A DNA stretch of 64,000 nt from positions 372,001-436,000 of the forward strand of contig JAKCPI010000492.1 of assembly GCA_023213315.1 (NCBI GenBank), read 5' to 3'. Below, one piece after another: positions 56,501 to 64,000 of the stretch (the stretch's first letter is position 1; every line of letters starts with the position of its first letter). The position numbers were made by a program, and so were the translations under genes. The notes beneath the pieces were generated by a model that was not told the DNA's origin, ran no database searches, and saw only the letters and a program-made list of their open reading frames with translations. This DNA comes from Euborellia annulipes (taxonomy: Eukaryota > Arthropoda > Insecta > Dermaptera > Anisolabididae).

Positions 56501-59500
56501 TATTGTTTATCACAAATCTTAAATTAAAAAGACTCTGATGTTCAGCAAAAACTATCCTAATCGAAATTTAAAATAAAATTATAAAATACACTTTCTCTTA
56601 CCCTTCGGTAAGAGAAAGTTGTCGTGTGGTCAAGATTTTTGTGTCGAGATATATTTAGTTTCCCATAGTACCTTAGTTTCAAACTTGATTTTAAATGTTG
56701 ACTGCTTCAAATAAACTATGGTTATTTTTCAAATTTTAATTCTATTTGGACATTTTATACACAATATAGATTGTAAATAAATACAAAATTTCATAAGAAT
56801 TGGAAAAAAATTTTAAATGCTAAAAGTTCAGGGGACCCCTTTGAATCGAAATTAACATACAAATCCCTATAGGAAATTAACATTGTTCCTATGGAAGATA
56901 AGGTGGAAAGGGAATTTAAAAAGAGTAGAAATCGTCTCGATAATGTTTGAAGTGAGAGAGATAGAACAAATAAAATAAAAATAAATGGGAATTTAAATAA
57001 TAATTGATTTTTAATCTAAAAAAGAAAAGATTTAAATTCGGTTACCATGGCAACCATTTCTATCTTTCCTATGAAGAACAAGAGTAAAGTGGTCTTCAGA
57101 AGATTTCAACGGCAAAATGAGAATATACATTTTAAAGAGCATCTAAAAATAGTTGATTTATGAATTTAAAAAAATCCTTGGAGGGAATTTTGAGAAAATC
57201 GAAAAAAAAGAAAAAGTAATCAGTAAAGTACTATATTTTTGGGATTTTGTTCAAGTTATTTTGAGATTCTTCAAAGGTTCTAAGTTAAATATAAAATTTC
57301 AATCCGGTAGCTCAATTCCTTCATCAAAAATCCCCCCACACCCACACACACACACACACACACACACAAGAAAGGGATTTTTGGGGGGACAAAATTCTCG
57401 AATGAATTTTGAAGATCGAATTCCTCTATATATTAAAGGGGGAAATAAAAAATCAGTGATTTTTCGAAAAAATTCAAAAAATTGCTCTAGTTTCTACAAA
57501 AGCAAACTTTGATTAAAACAATTATTTTTCCCTTTATTTTTAGCCCAGAAGAAACGAAAATTTCATATACAGAAGCCAGATCCAAAAATCGTGTTGACCG
57601 GGTGTTATCAATTATAAATTTTATCTTAGAGTACAATCATATTTTAGAATATGTTTTACAAGGCCCTTAAAATTAAATACAAGAATTTTTAAGAAAATTG
57701 TATAGCTACCAGATGAGTGTTATATATTTGTTTATTATGTAATTTAATCATATATTATTTGCAGAACTTATGCCAAGATATCCTTATGCCAAGATATCTA
57801 TTAATATAAATAAATTATACTAGTACAAATACAAACGAATTGACCATAGTCTCTATTGACTATTTTTTTCAATTGTAAGGGCCTTGTAAAATATATTCTA
57901 AAATATGATTGTAATCTAAGATAAAATTTATAATTAATGTTTTCCCGATACTAATTTCTTCATCTCTTGTTGTGCACACATTAGTTCTGAGCATGATCCT
58001 AACCCGGATCGAATTGTCAACCTGATGGGAATACAAAAATGAACTACAACTAGCTGCTGATTTTTCTTCTCCTGTTTACTTATGATTGAACTACCAGCTA
58101 TAAGCCCTACGTATCAACATATATTTAGAGTTTGGCTAGGAGAACTCGAATCAGAACGGGATGGATATCGGAATACAATATTAAATTGTTTTGCAAGATT
58201 TTAAGGAATATTTCAAAAAAATAGGGAAGAATCTATTCAATTTGGAGTATACTGGCCTCTGTCCATCTTGAAAATCTACGTATCCACGTAATTAAGACAA
58301 TGTGTAAAACCCTTTGAAAGAGATAAGGGACTGATAATATCAACGTGAACATGAGAGCAAATTGTTCATTTTGAATACTGATGTTTGAAATGTTTGTCTT
58401 ACAACTTTATTTTTTTGACACTCCACGCAGGCCTTGATCCAATTTTCACAATATCAATCTCTAAGCGGCCAAACGAAACGAGATTTTATCAATTTAAGCC
58501 TTTATTCCAGGATGGGATAAGCCCATGAAGCAAATCAAAAGCTTTTCTCCCATAGGAGTCAAGAAAGGTCTACAAACACATTTCGAGGTATCGCGAATAA
58601 TTTTAACTTTACCTACAAGCAGAGGAACTTCTTTGAGGTTTAAAAACGTGCTTTTTGAAGAAGATAAAAATCCTGAAGCTCATCATTTTGCTTTTGATCC
58701 GCCTCCAACTCGGGTTTTTTCAGTCAAGTGCCTAACATCTGTAGAAAATTGACTTATAAAATCAAAATAAAGCAACTGGCTGGGTGACTATATATCAGAA
58801 CTTTTCTTGTTTAAGGGACGATTGTGAATGAATAAAATATCTTGCCTCAAATAAATATTGATATTTAAAATGCTTGACTGCTAGGTAACTCGCCAATAAC
58901 TCTGTCAAATGTACTATATTTCTTTTGAGCTTTATTTAATTTAGTTGAAAAGAAACCTAGAGGCTCCACTGCTCTATTTCTGAATTACAGCTACATCAGA
59001 AGCATCCACTTGAAATGACAAAGGGGTCAAAGGTAGAGGATGTTGCAACAACAACGTTAGTCGACACTTTGACACGTTAATCACTACACCAAACTCTTTA
59101 AACTTGTTGAAAAGAATGGCTCAATGTTTTTTTCTTTTCCTGATTTCTTTTTTCAAGTATGCGCCTGTCACTTCTTGCGATAAAGAAAGATCATTTTCTA
59201 CTTTCAAGAATGTGTTCCCAGATAAACCTTAAACATATCCTTAAACGAAGAAAATTTAGAGAAATTGCTTGTTGTTCATTGTTATAAAAAAAATAAAAAT
59301 ATTGATTGTGCATGAAATGGGACTCAATTTGAGATAGAGCATATTTTTACTGTTTTTTCCCTTCATTGTGCATATTTGGTCATTTTATAGTGCATTAATT
59401 TATGCATATCTTAAGATTTGATTGTACATGAGCATCCGGGCTCTAGTCATATGCAAATAGACAAGTGATAGCATTATTTAGTTCGCCTGTTAAACAAGAG

Positions 59501-62500
59501 GTAGGCAACCGTTCTTCCATAGGAATATGTTTGGTTGTATTTAAAGGGGTTCTTTAGAATGTCAATCGTTTTGAAATAGAAGTATAACGTCTTTTATAAT
59601 TATCTACTTACTCGATGTCATCTCTCTTTGAGGTGGCTGACTTTGATTTTGTGAGGCTTCTGGTCTTTTTTTAAGCAAATTAGGTGATGTTTGAAGATTT
59701 TGTTGAGGTTTAGCCACTGCCGTCGATTGTTGTTGCTGAGGCACTAAAAAAAAGAAATACACTTATTATCAGATATACTATATTTTTATAACTACAGTAT
59801 AATTCTATGTATGAAATAGTTTTATTTGCTATCGATAAGTATTCATCACATCCGAAGAAATTATACTAATCGCTTTGTTTTACTTATTTATTATTATTTT
59901 ATTTTCAACTATTCCTACCTAAACTTGAAGCTTATATAATCTCGTATTTCAGATTCTAGAATTTTTGTATACTCATCATTTTATGTCTCTCACCATAAAT
60001 AAAGACAACATAAATAATGTTTCAAGGCTTAAGTGCTCCACATTTTATTAACATAAACAATTCCTAAAAAAATTCAACAAATGATAAACAATTGGAGAAT
60101 ATAGGATAGTAATATAAATTTGTTAATAAATAAGATAATTGAATTTTTCTTTCAATTATTTCTCGGTAATTCAATGAAGCGGGACCAGATAAATAAAAAC
60201 ATTTAAAAATTAAATACACAAATCTATGTATATGCCATTAAATATTAATGTAAAATTATCTCTTATTTAAGGATAAACATCATTAGAGTTGCATCACTGT
60301 TCCTTTGGATATATAATATATACTAATCCTTTATTTTCGGATTTAAAATGACGTAAAAATAATCCAAAATTTAATCTCATTTCAACATTTATACCAACTC
60401 CCCCAAAAGGGCTTAATTGTTCCTACTTAAACAAAAATTCGAACTCTTTTCATAAATTTTTATTGTTTGTTGCTTTGTATTATTTAATTTTTATTTGTGT
60501 TTGTTTGAAATTAGCCACTGAGTACAAGTACTAAGTGGCTAAAGAGTTTTGTCGTTAATAAATTATTTATATATAGAAATTTTATATCACGTTATATTTT
60601 AATTTTTTTACTGGTGTATAGTACTTTGCGTAATAGTTTGCATATTTTATTCCTTTTAATAGTGATGAAAAATGGCTGTATACTTTAAATTGGATATAGG
60701 AACGTCTCCTAGCAGTCAAGGAAATTAAATAAAAACCTTTATTTAATTATTAATCGTCGACGTTTCGGTCGCAAATCACGACCTTCATCAGGACGATTAA
60801 TTGTTAAACTCTACATCTTGTAATTTCCTTGGCTGCTACGTCTCCAATATCCAAGTTATAATTATTAATTTGAGTTGATTATTTATTAGAATGTTCATAT
60901 TTTGCTCCGATCGAGCCAATATGAAGATCGGGGCCCTGGCTAAACTTAAATTAGGAATATCAAGGAGGGAATGGCGGGTCCCTAGTTCGATCAGGATAAA
61001 ATGTAAATAAAAAAACCTCTAGGGTATACACAAAAAAATATTAGAGATTAATTTTTTTTTTAGAAACAGTTCAAGTTTATATCCAAGATGAGATTTCGGA
61101 AAGTTACTTTGATTATAAGTACAGATAATAAACAAATTTCTTCAAGACCAGATGACTGTATTTGCCCAATTTATTTCATAGTTTCAATCATAATGCGGGT
61201 TATAAACATATATTCAAATTAGCATTAATTTTATTGTAAAATTTTCATGGATGTTTATAAGCCTGATGATGGTCGAAACTGTAGAATAAATAGTTCAAAT
61301 ACAGACTGATCCAGGAAAAATAAAATGGTTTTTCTTTATTTTTACTTTCTCTTATTTGCACTTATTATTACTCTATTCAAAGTAACTTGCCAGAATATCT
61401 CCTCAATTAAATTTTTTTTTTTTTTAACTTCGATTTTATGCAAATTCTTTTGAGAATGTCGATGATCTATATCTCATCTAAATAAAAAAATTGTGAATTA
61501 TCACTTCTTACAAACTATATGTGAACTATTATTATGGGAGTTTTTAATTATAGACCATATTTTGTATTAATTATTTATAAAAAATAAAACTACAAACGTT
61601 TAGACTTCTTATTCTGCAGTTTTTCTCAAGTACTGTATACTTGCTCAGACTCAAGTGAACCAACCTCTAAGAGACCTTCAACGTGTATTTTATATACGAC
61701 ACCAGTACCTTAGAGGTTAGTTCTCTTGAGTTGGAGCAAACAGTACTTGAAAAAATCTGCAAAATAAGAAGTCTAAACGTTTATAGTTTTATATTTTTTA
61801 TAAATAATTAATACAAAATATGGTCTATAATTAAAAACTCCCATAATTTACCTTAAACTGGTAAATGGAAAATTTTTTATTGTTAGTATATAAAATCAAT
61901 ATATAATTCCGGTTTATATTTAGAAAAATTAATGGGAGCTTTAACGTTATCCGCATTTCTATCCATAGAGAAATTAATTAAAGAATCAGATCGCATATTC
62001 TCTATAATTTGTTCATTTGTAAATAGAACCAGAATGGGAATCTAATATTTAGATAAGTTGATAAATAAAGAATTATACGTATATATCGTGTGCTAGTCCA
62101 TTAGGCAATTATGAAAAACATATAACCGAATATTTATTAATTCAAATAGGGCAAAAGGTACCGACGGGAGTTACAAACTGAAATTAGCGATCTATCAAAT
62201 TCAAATACTCGACTGCGGTACTGTGGTCCACTAATAGGACATGCTAAGTACAAAACATATCGGCAGATCCGCGTTGCAACTCCCTGCGGTACCTACCTTT
62301 TTCACTTCATTTGAATTAATAAATATTCGGTTATGTTTTTGATAAGTTGATGTATGAAATCCTTATTAACTTTATTTCAAATTTACTGGCCAAAAATGTC
62401 TACCAATAGTCCATTTTTCTGATTGTACTCGCTTATGAAAAAATTGGTGTACCACTTCGATCGAATAGGAAAAAATGTGTATATAAAAAATCTCGTCAGT

Positions 62501-64000
62501 ATATCATATTACTCTCGTTTACCTATGCAAGTTGATATCATATTTTTTTTTAAATTTATTTAATCCTTGCTGCATTCCTTTTATATAAGTATTATATCTA
62601 GATACTATATATCAGTTCCTTTAATTAACCGTTGATATATTAAGTAATCTTACTGAACATTTATCGATATAAAGTTTTGCAAAATGCAAAATTTTAATAT
62701 CCCATATTTTCCAGTTAACGGATATTAAATTTTAAAATAAAAAAAATCAATGCTTCCTTAGATTATAAAATTAGCACACTGACTTGACTTTCTGACTGTA
62801 AACTTTTCATATTTACGTAAAAATTATCTTGGGAAACTAAAATAATTTAAGAGAAATTGTGAGATATATTTCGGCCCATCAGCTTGTTGATGAATGAATT
62901 GAAATCAAGATAATTAATCTTGAGGGTATGCTGTTATATATATAATGAAATGGTTTAAGGGAGCGAGGAAGTGAATATTAATAAAGCTGGGAGGGGAGAG
63001 AAATTACGTTTGATGAAGGCCTTGATGGTCCTGCCGCCATCGATGAAGGGCCTAAGCCCAAAGTGACGTCCCACGTGGACACGTAAATTAGTTGTACCAT
63101 GGTACACCATAATCCGAAAACACAGATTGCATTGGACATGATTAGCAGAAACACGAGTACAAAACTTCCAGACATCGGAGACCATGGCCCTGTGGCCGGT
63201 GGGCACCGCAACTGCACTTGCACTATCAGCGGCCACTTTGATTCAAATTGACACTTAAATCTCACAAAATAGAAAATAGACACTTTACACTTTAGAGTAT
63301 CATATTTAACACATAATTTTTTTTGTAATTAATATTTTATTATCAACTGCGTAAAACATGCGGGTACTCGACGCAAGAGTGACTATCAGTGATCTTTATT
63401 TCATATAGATGGGTCGCAGACTGACTGAGATGAGAGTTAAACTAAAGCAAAGCAATTGGGAAGGGCTGACGCTTGTCTGAGTACCGAGTATGCGTCGGAA
63501 AGACACGAGCCCACTCAAAGGTTGGATCAATAAATACATACCCATCGAACCTGGGGCGTGTACCAGCTAGCAACTCTAGTAAGAGAATGTTCAAAGCACT
63601 CGAAAACCGAGTAGCGATGCACTTCCTGTCAATTCATCAAAGAGATTCATTATAGATTTTCTTTGGTATTTACTCTATTAGAAAAATTCCACTTAATCTT
63701 CCATTTTTAATTAGAGTATAAACATTTCATATAAACAATGTAATGATATAAGCAAGTCTCCTGACTAATTGCTTTCTTGTATTAGCACATAAAACTCTTA
63801 GCCTAGTTAAGGATGCAAAATAAATATTATTGAAACTTTTATGTGCAAAATCGAAGCTCTTGTTTCTAAGGTTCAGGGACATACAGTGAATGCGTTAGCT
63901 TATTCCCAGTATCTGTGTGTGTCTATTGTTGGGATGAGGATGGGGAGGGGGGGGGGGGGAGAAAGGGACAAACTTACCATCGCTGGGCGGGACATATACA
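44557..64000 (-). CDS. BTB/POZ-domain protein, 3' nine exons
   Basis: Exons (minus): 64000-63978 (partial), 59743-59612, 49489-49290, 48181-47983, 46956-46796, 46623-46453, 44929-44855, 44791-44743, 44678-44557. All have GT-AG borders and every phase matches. Upstream coding is Gln/Pro/Ser-rich ([12 protein letters not shown]). The BTB domain begins [20 protein letters not shown], continues [17 protein letters not shown] / [14 protein letters not shown] and [20 protein letters not shown]. This is the arthropod TTK/lola/bab type that mediates dimerisation of nuclear regulators. The ~190-residue tail is acidic and Ser/Pro-rich with a basic ARKMRKKK patch (possible nuclear signal) and IKIEPLDEP (sumoylation-like), ending MMETD-like VMETDTTQL. 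No zinc finger or helix-turn-helix follows. The start lies beyond the window. It may be a BTB-only isoform of a locus with alternative 3' exons. Confidence 0.88.
45372..45665 (-). repeat. R1 repeat family, copy h (diverged)
   Basis: Recognisable by the AAATCTCGACTTCGAATTTT and CTAGGTAAGAGAAAGTA phrases plus a CACACACA patch. The terminal hairpin end is absent. Lies in a BTB-gene intron. Confidence 0.5.
45890..46198. mobile_element. MITE with GGATCGTCGGCC ends
   Basis: Left AAGGATCGTCGGCCAAAAAA and right TTTTTTGGCCAACGGTCCTT. The outside sequence AATTATAA/TTATAATT is itself mirrored, so the target size is unclear. Inner mirrored blocks include CATCCAATATGACAAA and a CATTCATGGAATG centre. Overlapping ORFs on both strands are due to the palindrome. 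Confidence 0.75.
48437..48525. repeat. small inverted repeat in BTB-gene intron
   Basis: CAATAATAATGACATTACTT and AAGTAATGTCATTATTATTG flank a 43-bp spacer. Possibly a very small fold-back element. Confidence 0.55.
49553..49979. mobile_element. MITE, CAGGTCTATTCTC family, with G-tract insertion
   Basis: Relative of 31011-31378. Left end AGTCTATTCTCTAAAAAC and right end GAGAATTGACCTG. Near 49774-49823 the expected CCCCCTAG-ATATGAC phrase is interrupted by about 50 bases of almost pure G with a short C patch. The duplicate at 51653 lacks this insertion. Confidence 0.7.
49760..50829 (+). repeat. ~1-kb direct repeat, copy 1
   Basis: From AAGGCACCCCCTAG to CAAAGAGAATTT this segment reappears at 51653-52651 with only scattered indels. 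It includes the right part of the MITE, unique-looking sequence and the start of the hAT fragment. Copy 1 continues into the hAT open frame; copy 2 does not. Confidence 0.85.
50710..51177 (+). pseudogene. hAT transposase C-terminal (dimerisation) fragment
   Basis: The open frame of 155 codons ends with a hAT family dimerisation domain: [20 protein letters not shown] followed by [19 protein letters not shown] and [11 protein letters not shown]. The AERSFS-R-K--LR motif is diagnostic. This domain lies at the C-terminus of hAT transposases and of host genes derived from them (ZMYM/THAP-associated proteins). No catalytic part or BED finger is upstream in frame. It is probably a truncated transposon, not a host gene; the first ~35 residues look like intron sequence read through. 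Confidence 0.75.
51515..51583 (-). repeat. tRNA-like SINE head or tRNA pseudogene
   Basis: Minus strand: A-box TGGTGTAGGGGTTAG (51575-51561) and B-box GGTTCGGACCC (51531-51521), 29 bp apart, within GGGGCTTGG...CCCAGGCAG. Spacing is tRNA-like, but the acceptor stem pairs poorly. More GC-rich than its surroundings. Intact tRNA function is unlikely. Confidence 0.5.
51653..52651 (+). repeat. ~1-kb direct repeat, copy 2
   Basis: Second copy of 49760-50829, lacking the G-tract and breaking off just inside the hAT frame, where AGAGAATTT is followed by TAAATTATAC. It starts after CGGCGCCCCTG, which is a hAT-like terminus. Confidence 0.85.
53821..53900 (+). repeat. repeat shared with 15055-15135
   Basis: Contains AGGGGCTCACTTCTAATGA, ACGTGGATGGCGACCACGAG and TTACCCGAGCTAAGG. 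A long T tract precedes it. The ORFs at 53846-54172 overlap this repeat and are not supported as genes. Confidence 0.5.
54203..54432 (+). repeat. tRNA-derived SINE, copy 2
   Basis: A-box TGGCTAAGCCGG (54217-54228) and B-box AGTTCGAATCC (54271-54281), with CAGCTTGCCGCAAATAATTC after the B-box exactly as in the 19276 copy. The body diverges afterwards and the tail is CCTAACCTACC-rich. Confidence 0.75.
55430..55665 (-). repeat. R1-related fragment
   Basis: Phrases TTCTCGACATCGATTTTTTT and TATTAGGTAAGAAAAAAGTA mark a diverged reverse copy of the R1 left end. Short and poorly preserved. Confidence 0.35.
56274..56322 (-). ncRNA. hammerhead-type motif, cleavage triplet altered
   Basis: Minus strand: CTGAGGA core, stem II ATCCC/GGGAT around AACC, then CGAAAC followed by TTC where GTC is expected. 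Stem I strands flank it. The core is good, but the G16.2 change would remove the single stem III pair. Probably weak or inactive. Confidence 0.45.
56590..57375 (-). repeat. R1 repeat family, copy e
   Basis: Begins with the hairpin TTTCTCTTACCCTTCGGTAA GAGAAAGTT and runs backwards through the family to a (CA)n tract at 57343-57369. The left-end hairpin is lost. Inserted within the fold-back element. The plus ORF at 57153-57512 is a shadow. Confidence 0.65.
57343..57369 (+). repeat. (CA)n microsatellite
   Basis: A run of about 13 CA units, corresponding to the TG patch in other R1 copies, expanded here. Confidence 0.9.
57978..58030 (+). ncRNA. hammerhead-type motif, decayed
   Basis: Plus strand: CTGAGCATGATCCTAACCCG, GATCGAATTGTCAAC. 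The core has C for G8 and the GAAA box has become GAAT. It is the mirror partner of 56274-56322. Predicted inactive. Confidence 0.4.
58120..59120 (-). pseudogene. Ty3/gypsy retrotransposon pol remnant
   Basis: Minus-strand fragments in pol order: [13 protein letters not shown] (end of reverse transcriptase), [12 protein letters not shown] (start of RNase H), KEVPLLVGK and GLSHPGIKA (region before integrase), then VLHIVLITW and [12 protein letters not shown] (integrase core). Frames change repeatedly and stops are frequent. Segments between RT and RNase H are deleted. No LTRs were recognised. It lies in a BTB-gene intron on the same strand as the gene. The plus ORF at 58525 is antisense to it. 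Confidence 0.8.
60695..60862. mobile_element. short inverted-repeat element carrying a hammerhead
   Basis: TGGATATAGGAACGTCTCCT and AGCAGTCAAGGAAATTA on the left mirror TAATTTCCTTGGCTGCTACG and TCTCCAATATCCA on the right. The ribozyme motif sits in the middle. This looks like a minimal non-autonomous unit of the same kind as the larger fold-backs. Confidence 0.6.
60745..60800 (-). ncRNA. hammerhead ribozyme, best preserved
   Basis: Minus strand: stem I strand ATTAATCGTC, core CTGATGA, stem II GGTCG/CGACC around a TGATTTG loop, GAAA, one C-G pair as stem III, GTC, and stem I return GACGATTAAT. All invariant positions of the type I hammerhead (CUGAUGA, GAAA, GUC) are present and stem I pairs over ten bases. 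Penelope-like elements are known to carry such minimal forms. Cleavage would be after the GTC. Confidence 0.75.
61255..61290 (+). ncRNA. hammerhead-like string, truncated stem II
   Basis: GCCTGATGATGGTCGAAACT followed by GTAG has CUGAUGA and CGAAAC close together with almost no stem II and a GUA triplet. A TTTCAATCATAATG mirror lies upstream near 61183. It may be a decayed or minimal relative; weak call. Confidence 0.3.
61533..61845. mobile_element. long perfect-armed hairpin element
   Basis: TATGGGAGTTTTTAATTATA on the left is mirrored by TATAATTAAAAACTCCCATA on the right. The arms continue for about 140 bp (CAAACGTTTAGACTTCTTAT, then TCAAGTACTGT, ACCTCTAAG) around a CGTGTATTTTATATACGAC centre. 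No ORF. High arm identity suggests recent origin or strong correction. Confidence 0.8.
62110..62345. mobile_element. inverted-repeat element
   Basis: Outer arms AAAAACATATAACCGAATAT and ATATTCGGTTATGTTTTT, with ATTTATTAATTCAAAT mirrored. Inner blocks AGGTACCGACGGGAGTT and AACTCCCTGCGGTACCT also pair. The central 90 bp is unpaired. Not assigned to a superfamily. Confidence 0.7.
62955..63185 (-). pseudogene. BED zinc-finger fragment (hAT-type)
   Basis: From ATG 63185-63183 the frame reads [18 protein letters not shown], then [15 protein letters not shown]. The order Trp, CxxC, TNLxxH, H matches a BED finger, found at the N-terminus of hAT transposases and ZBED host proteins. After the finger the frame runs on to LLIFTSSLP and a stop without a recognised domain. 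No first-exon donor is obvious. Probably a transposon relic in the BTB-gene intron; a small host exon cannot be excluded. Confidence 0.6.
63947..63959 (+). repeat. G homopolymer tract
   Basis: A run of about 13 G after GGGGA. It lies just inside the intron from the BTB-gene donor. Part of the general G/C-tract excess in this window. Confidence 0.8.

Larger units (their letters stand above)
56218..58108. mobile_element. 1.9-kb fold-back Penelope-like element
   Basis: The left arm (AAGTAAACAGGAGGAAGAAA, CAGCAGCTAGTTGTATTTC, AGTATCGGGAAAACAT) is mirrored on the right (ATGTTTTCCCGATACT, ACAACTAGCTGCTG, CTTCTCCTGTTTACTT). The right end continues with GAACTACCAGCTATAAGC, shared with the left lead of the 8433-8878 element. 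Hammerhead-type motifs sit in both arms. An R1 copy (56590-57375) has inserted inside, and a second inverted block (TAAAATTTATAATTAA) lies near the centre right. Confidence 0.7.
49490..59611 (-). other. 10-kb intron of the BTB gene
   Basis: Lies between the Gln-rich exon and the first BTB exon. Contents: a Harbinger-like MITE with G-tract, a ~1-kb duplication, a hAT transposase end, a SINE head, a SINE with adjacent repeat at 53.8-54.4 kb, R1 pieces, a large fold-back at 56.2-58.1 kb and a Ty3/gypsy fossil. 52660-53800 and 54440-55400 are plain AT-rich DNA. Confidence 0.6.
59744..63977 (-). other. 4.2-kb intron of the BTB gene
   Basis: Contains a hammerhead-bearing element near 60700-60860, a related motif at 61263, fold-backs at 61533-61845 and 62110-62345, and a BED-finger fragment at 62955-63185. 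The stretch 59760-60650 is AT-rich without recognised features. A G-tract at 63947-63959 is near the donor. Confidence 0.55.

Noticed and set aside
62978..63283. 101-codon minus-strand ORF overlapping the BED finger
   Set aside because: It is an alternative frame of the BED-finger fragment. The finger motif is in the other frame and this one shows no domain.

Overview
The window is a strongly AT-rich animal nuclear sequence. Genes are split by canonical GT-AG introns and lie in a dense bed of small transposons. No bacterial-style operons, CRISPR arrays or rRNA genes were seen. Small secreted helical proteins, an arthropod-type BTB gene and many Tc1/mariner, hAT and Penelope-like remnants suggest an arthropod. 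A parasitic copepod (sea-louse type) is my best guess, but this is inference only.

Genes, left to right. (1) The first coding exon of a DCAF12-like gene (minus, 5880-6290) encodes the N-terminus of a WD40 substrate receptor for CUL4-DDB1 ubiquitin ligase; its other exons are not visible. (2) A complete nine-exon ZUP1/ZUFSP gene (plus, 10062-24854, 657 codons) encodes a K63-specific deubiquitinase with five C2H2 fingers, a ubiquitin-binding helix and a C78 peptidase domain whose Cys, His and Asp are intact. (3) A five-exon gene (minus, 32448-36676) encodes a 199-residue secreted, Met/Lys/Glu-rich helical protein. (4) Head-to-head with it, a two-exon gene (plus, 37525-39323) encodes a 93-residue secreted helical protein. 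(5) The 3' part of a BTB-domain gene (minus, 44557 to beyond 64000) has nine exons in the window and ends without a DNA-binding domain. Reading phases match at every junction of these models.

The rest is mostly mobile DNA. At least nine hAT-type elements have 8-bp target duplications. Tc1/mariner-type MITEs are flanked by TA, and one MITE is flanked by TTAA. There are tRNA-derived SINEs, and decayed mariner, Tc1, Ty3/gypsy and hAT coding remnants. An unclassified family (called R1 here) has hairpin ends. Several long fold-back elements are present.

The most interesting signal is a set of fold-back elements whose inverted arms carry minimal type-I hammerhead ribozyme motifs with a one-base-pair stem III, as described for Penelope-like retroelements. 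A second striking object is the large palindrome at 22591-23340, built from short palindromic modules and lying inside a hAT element in the last ZUP1 intron.

Two of the ubiquitin-related genes (DCAF12-like and ZUP1) are divergent neighbours separated by about 3.8 kb. The two secreted-protein genes are divergent across about 850 bp. I see no evidence of operon-like coordination beyond that.
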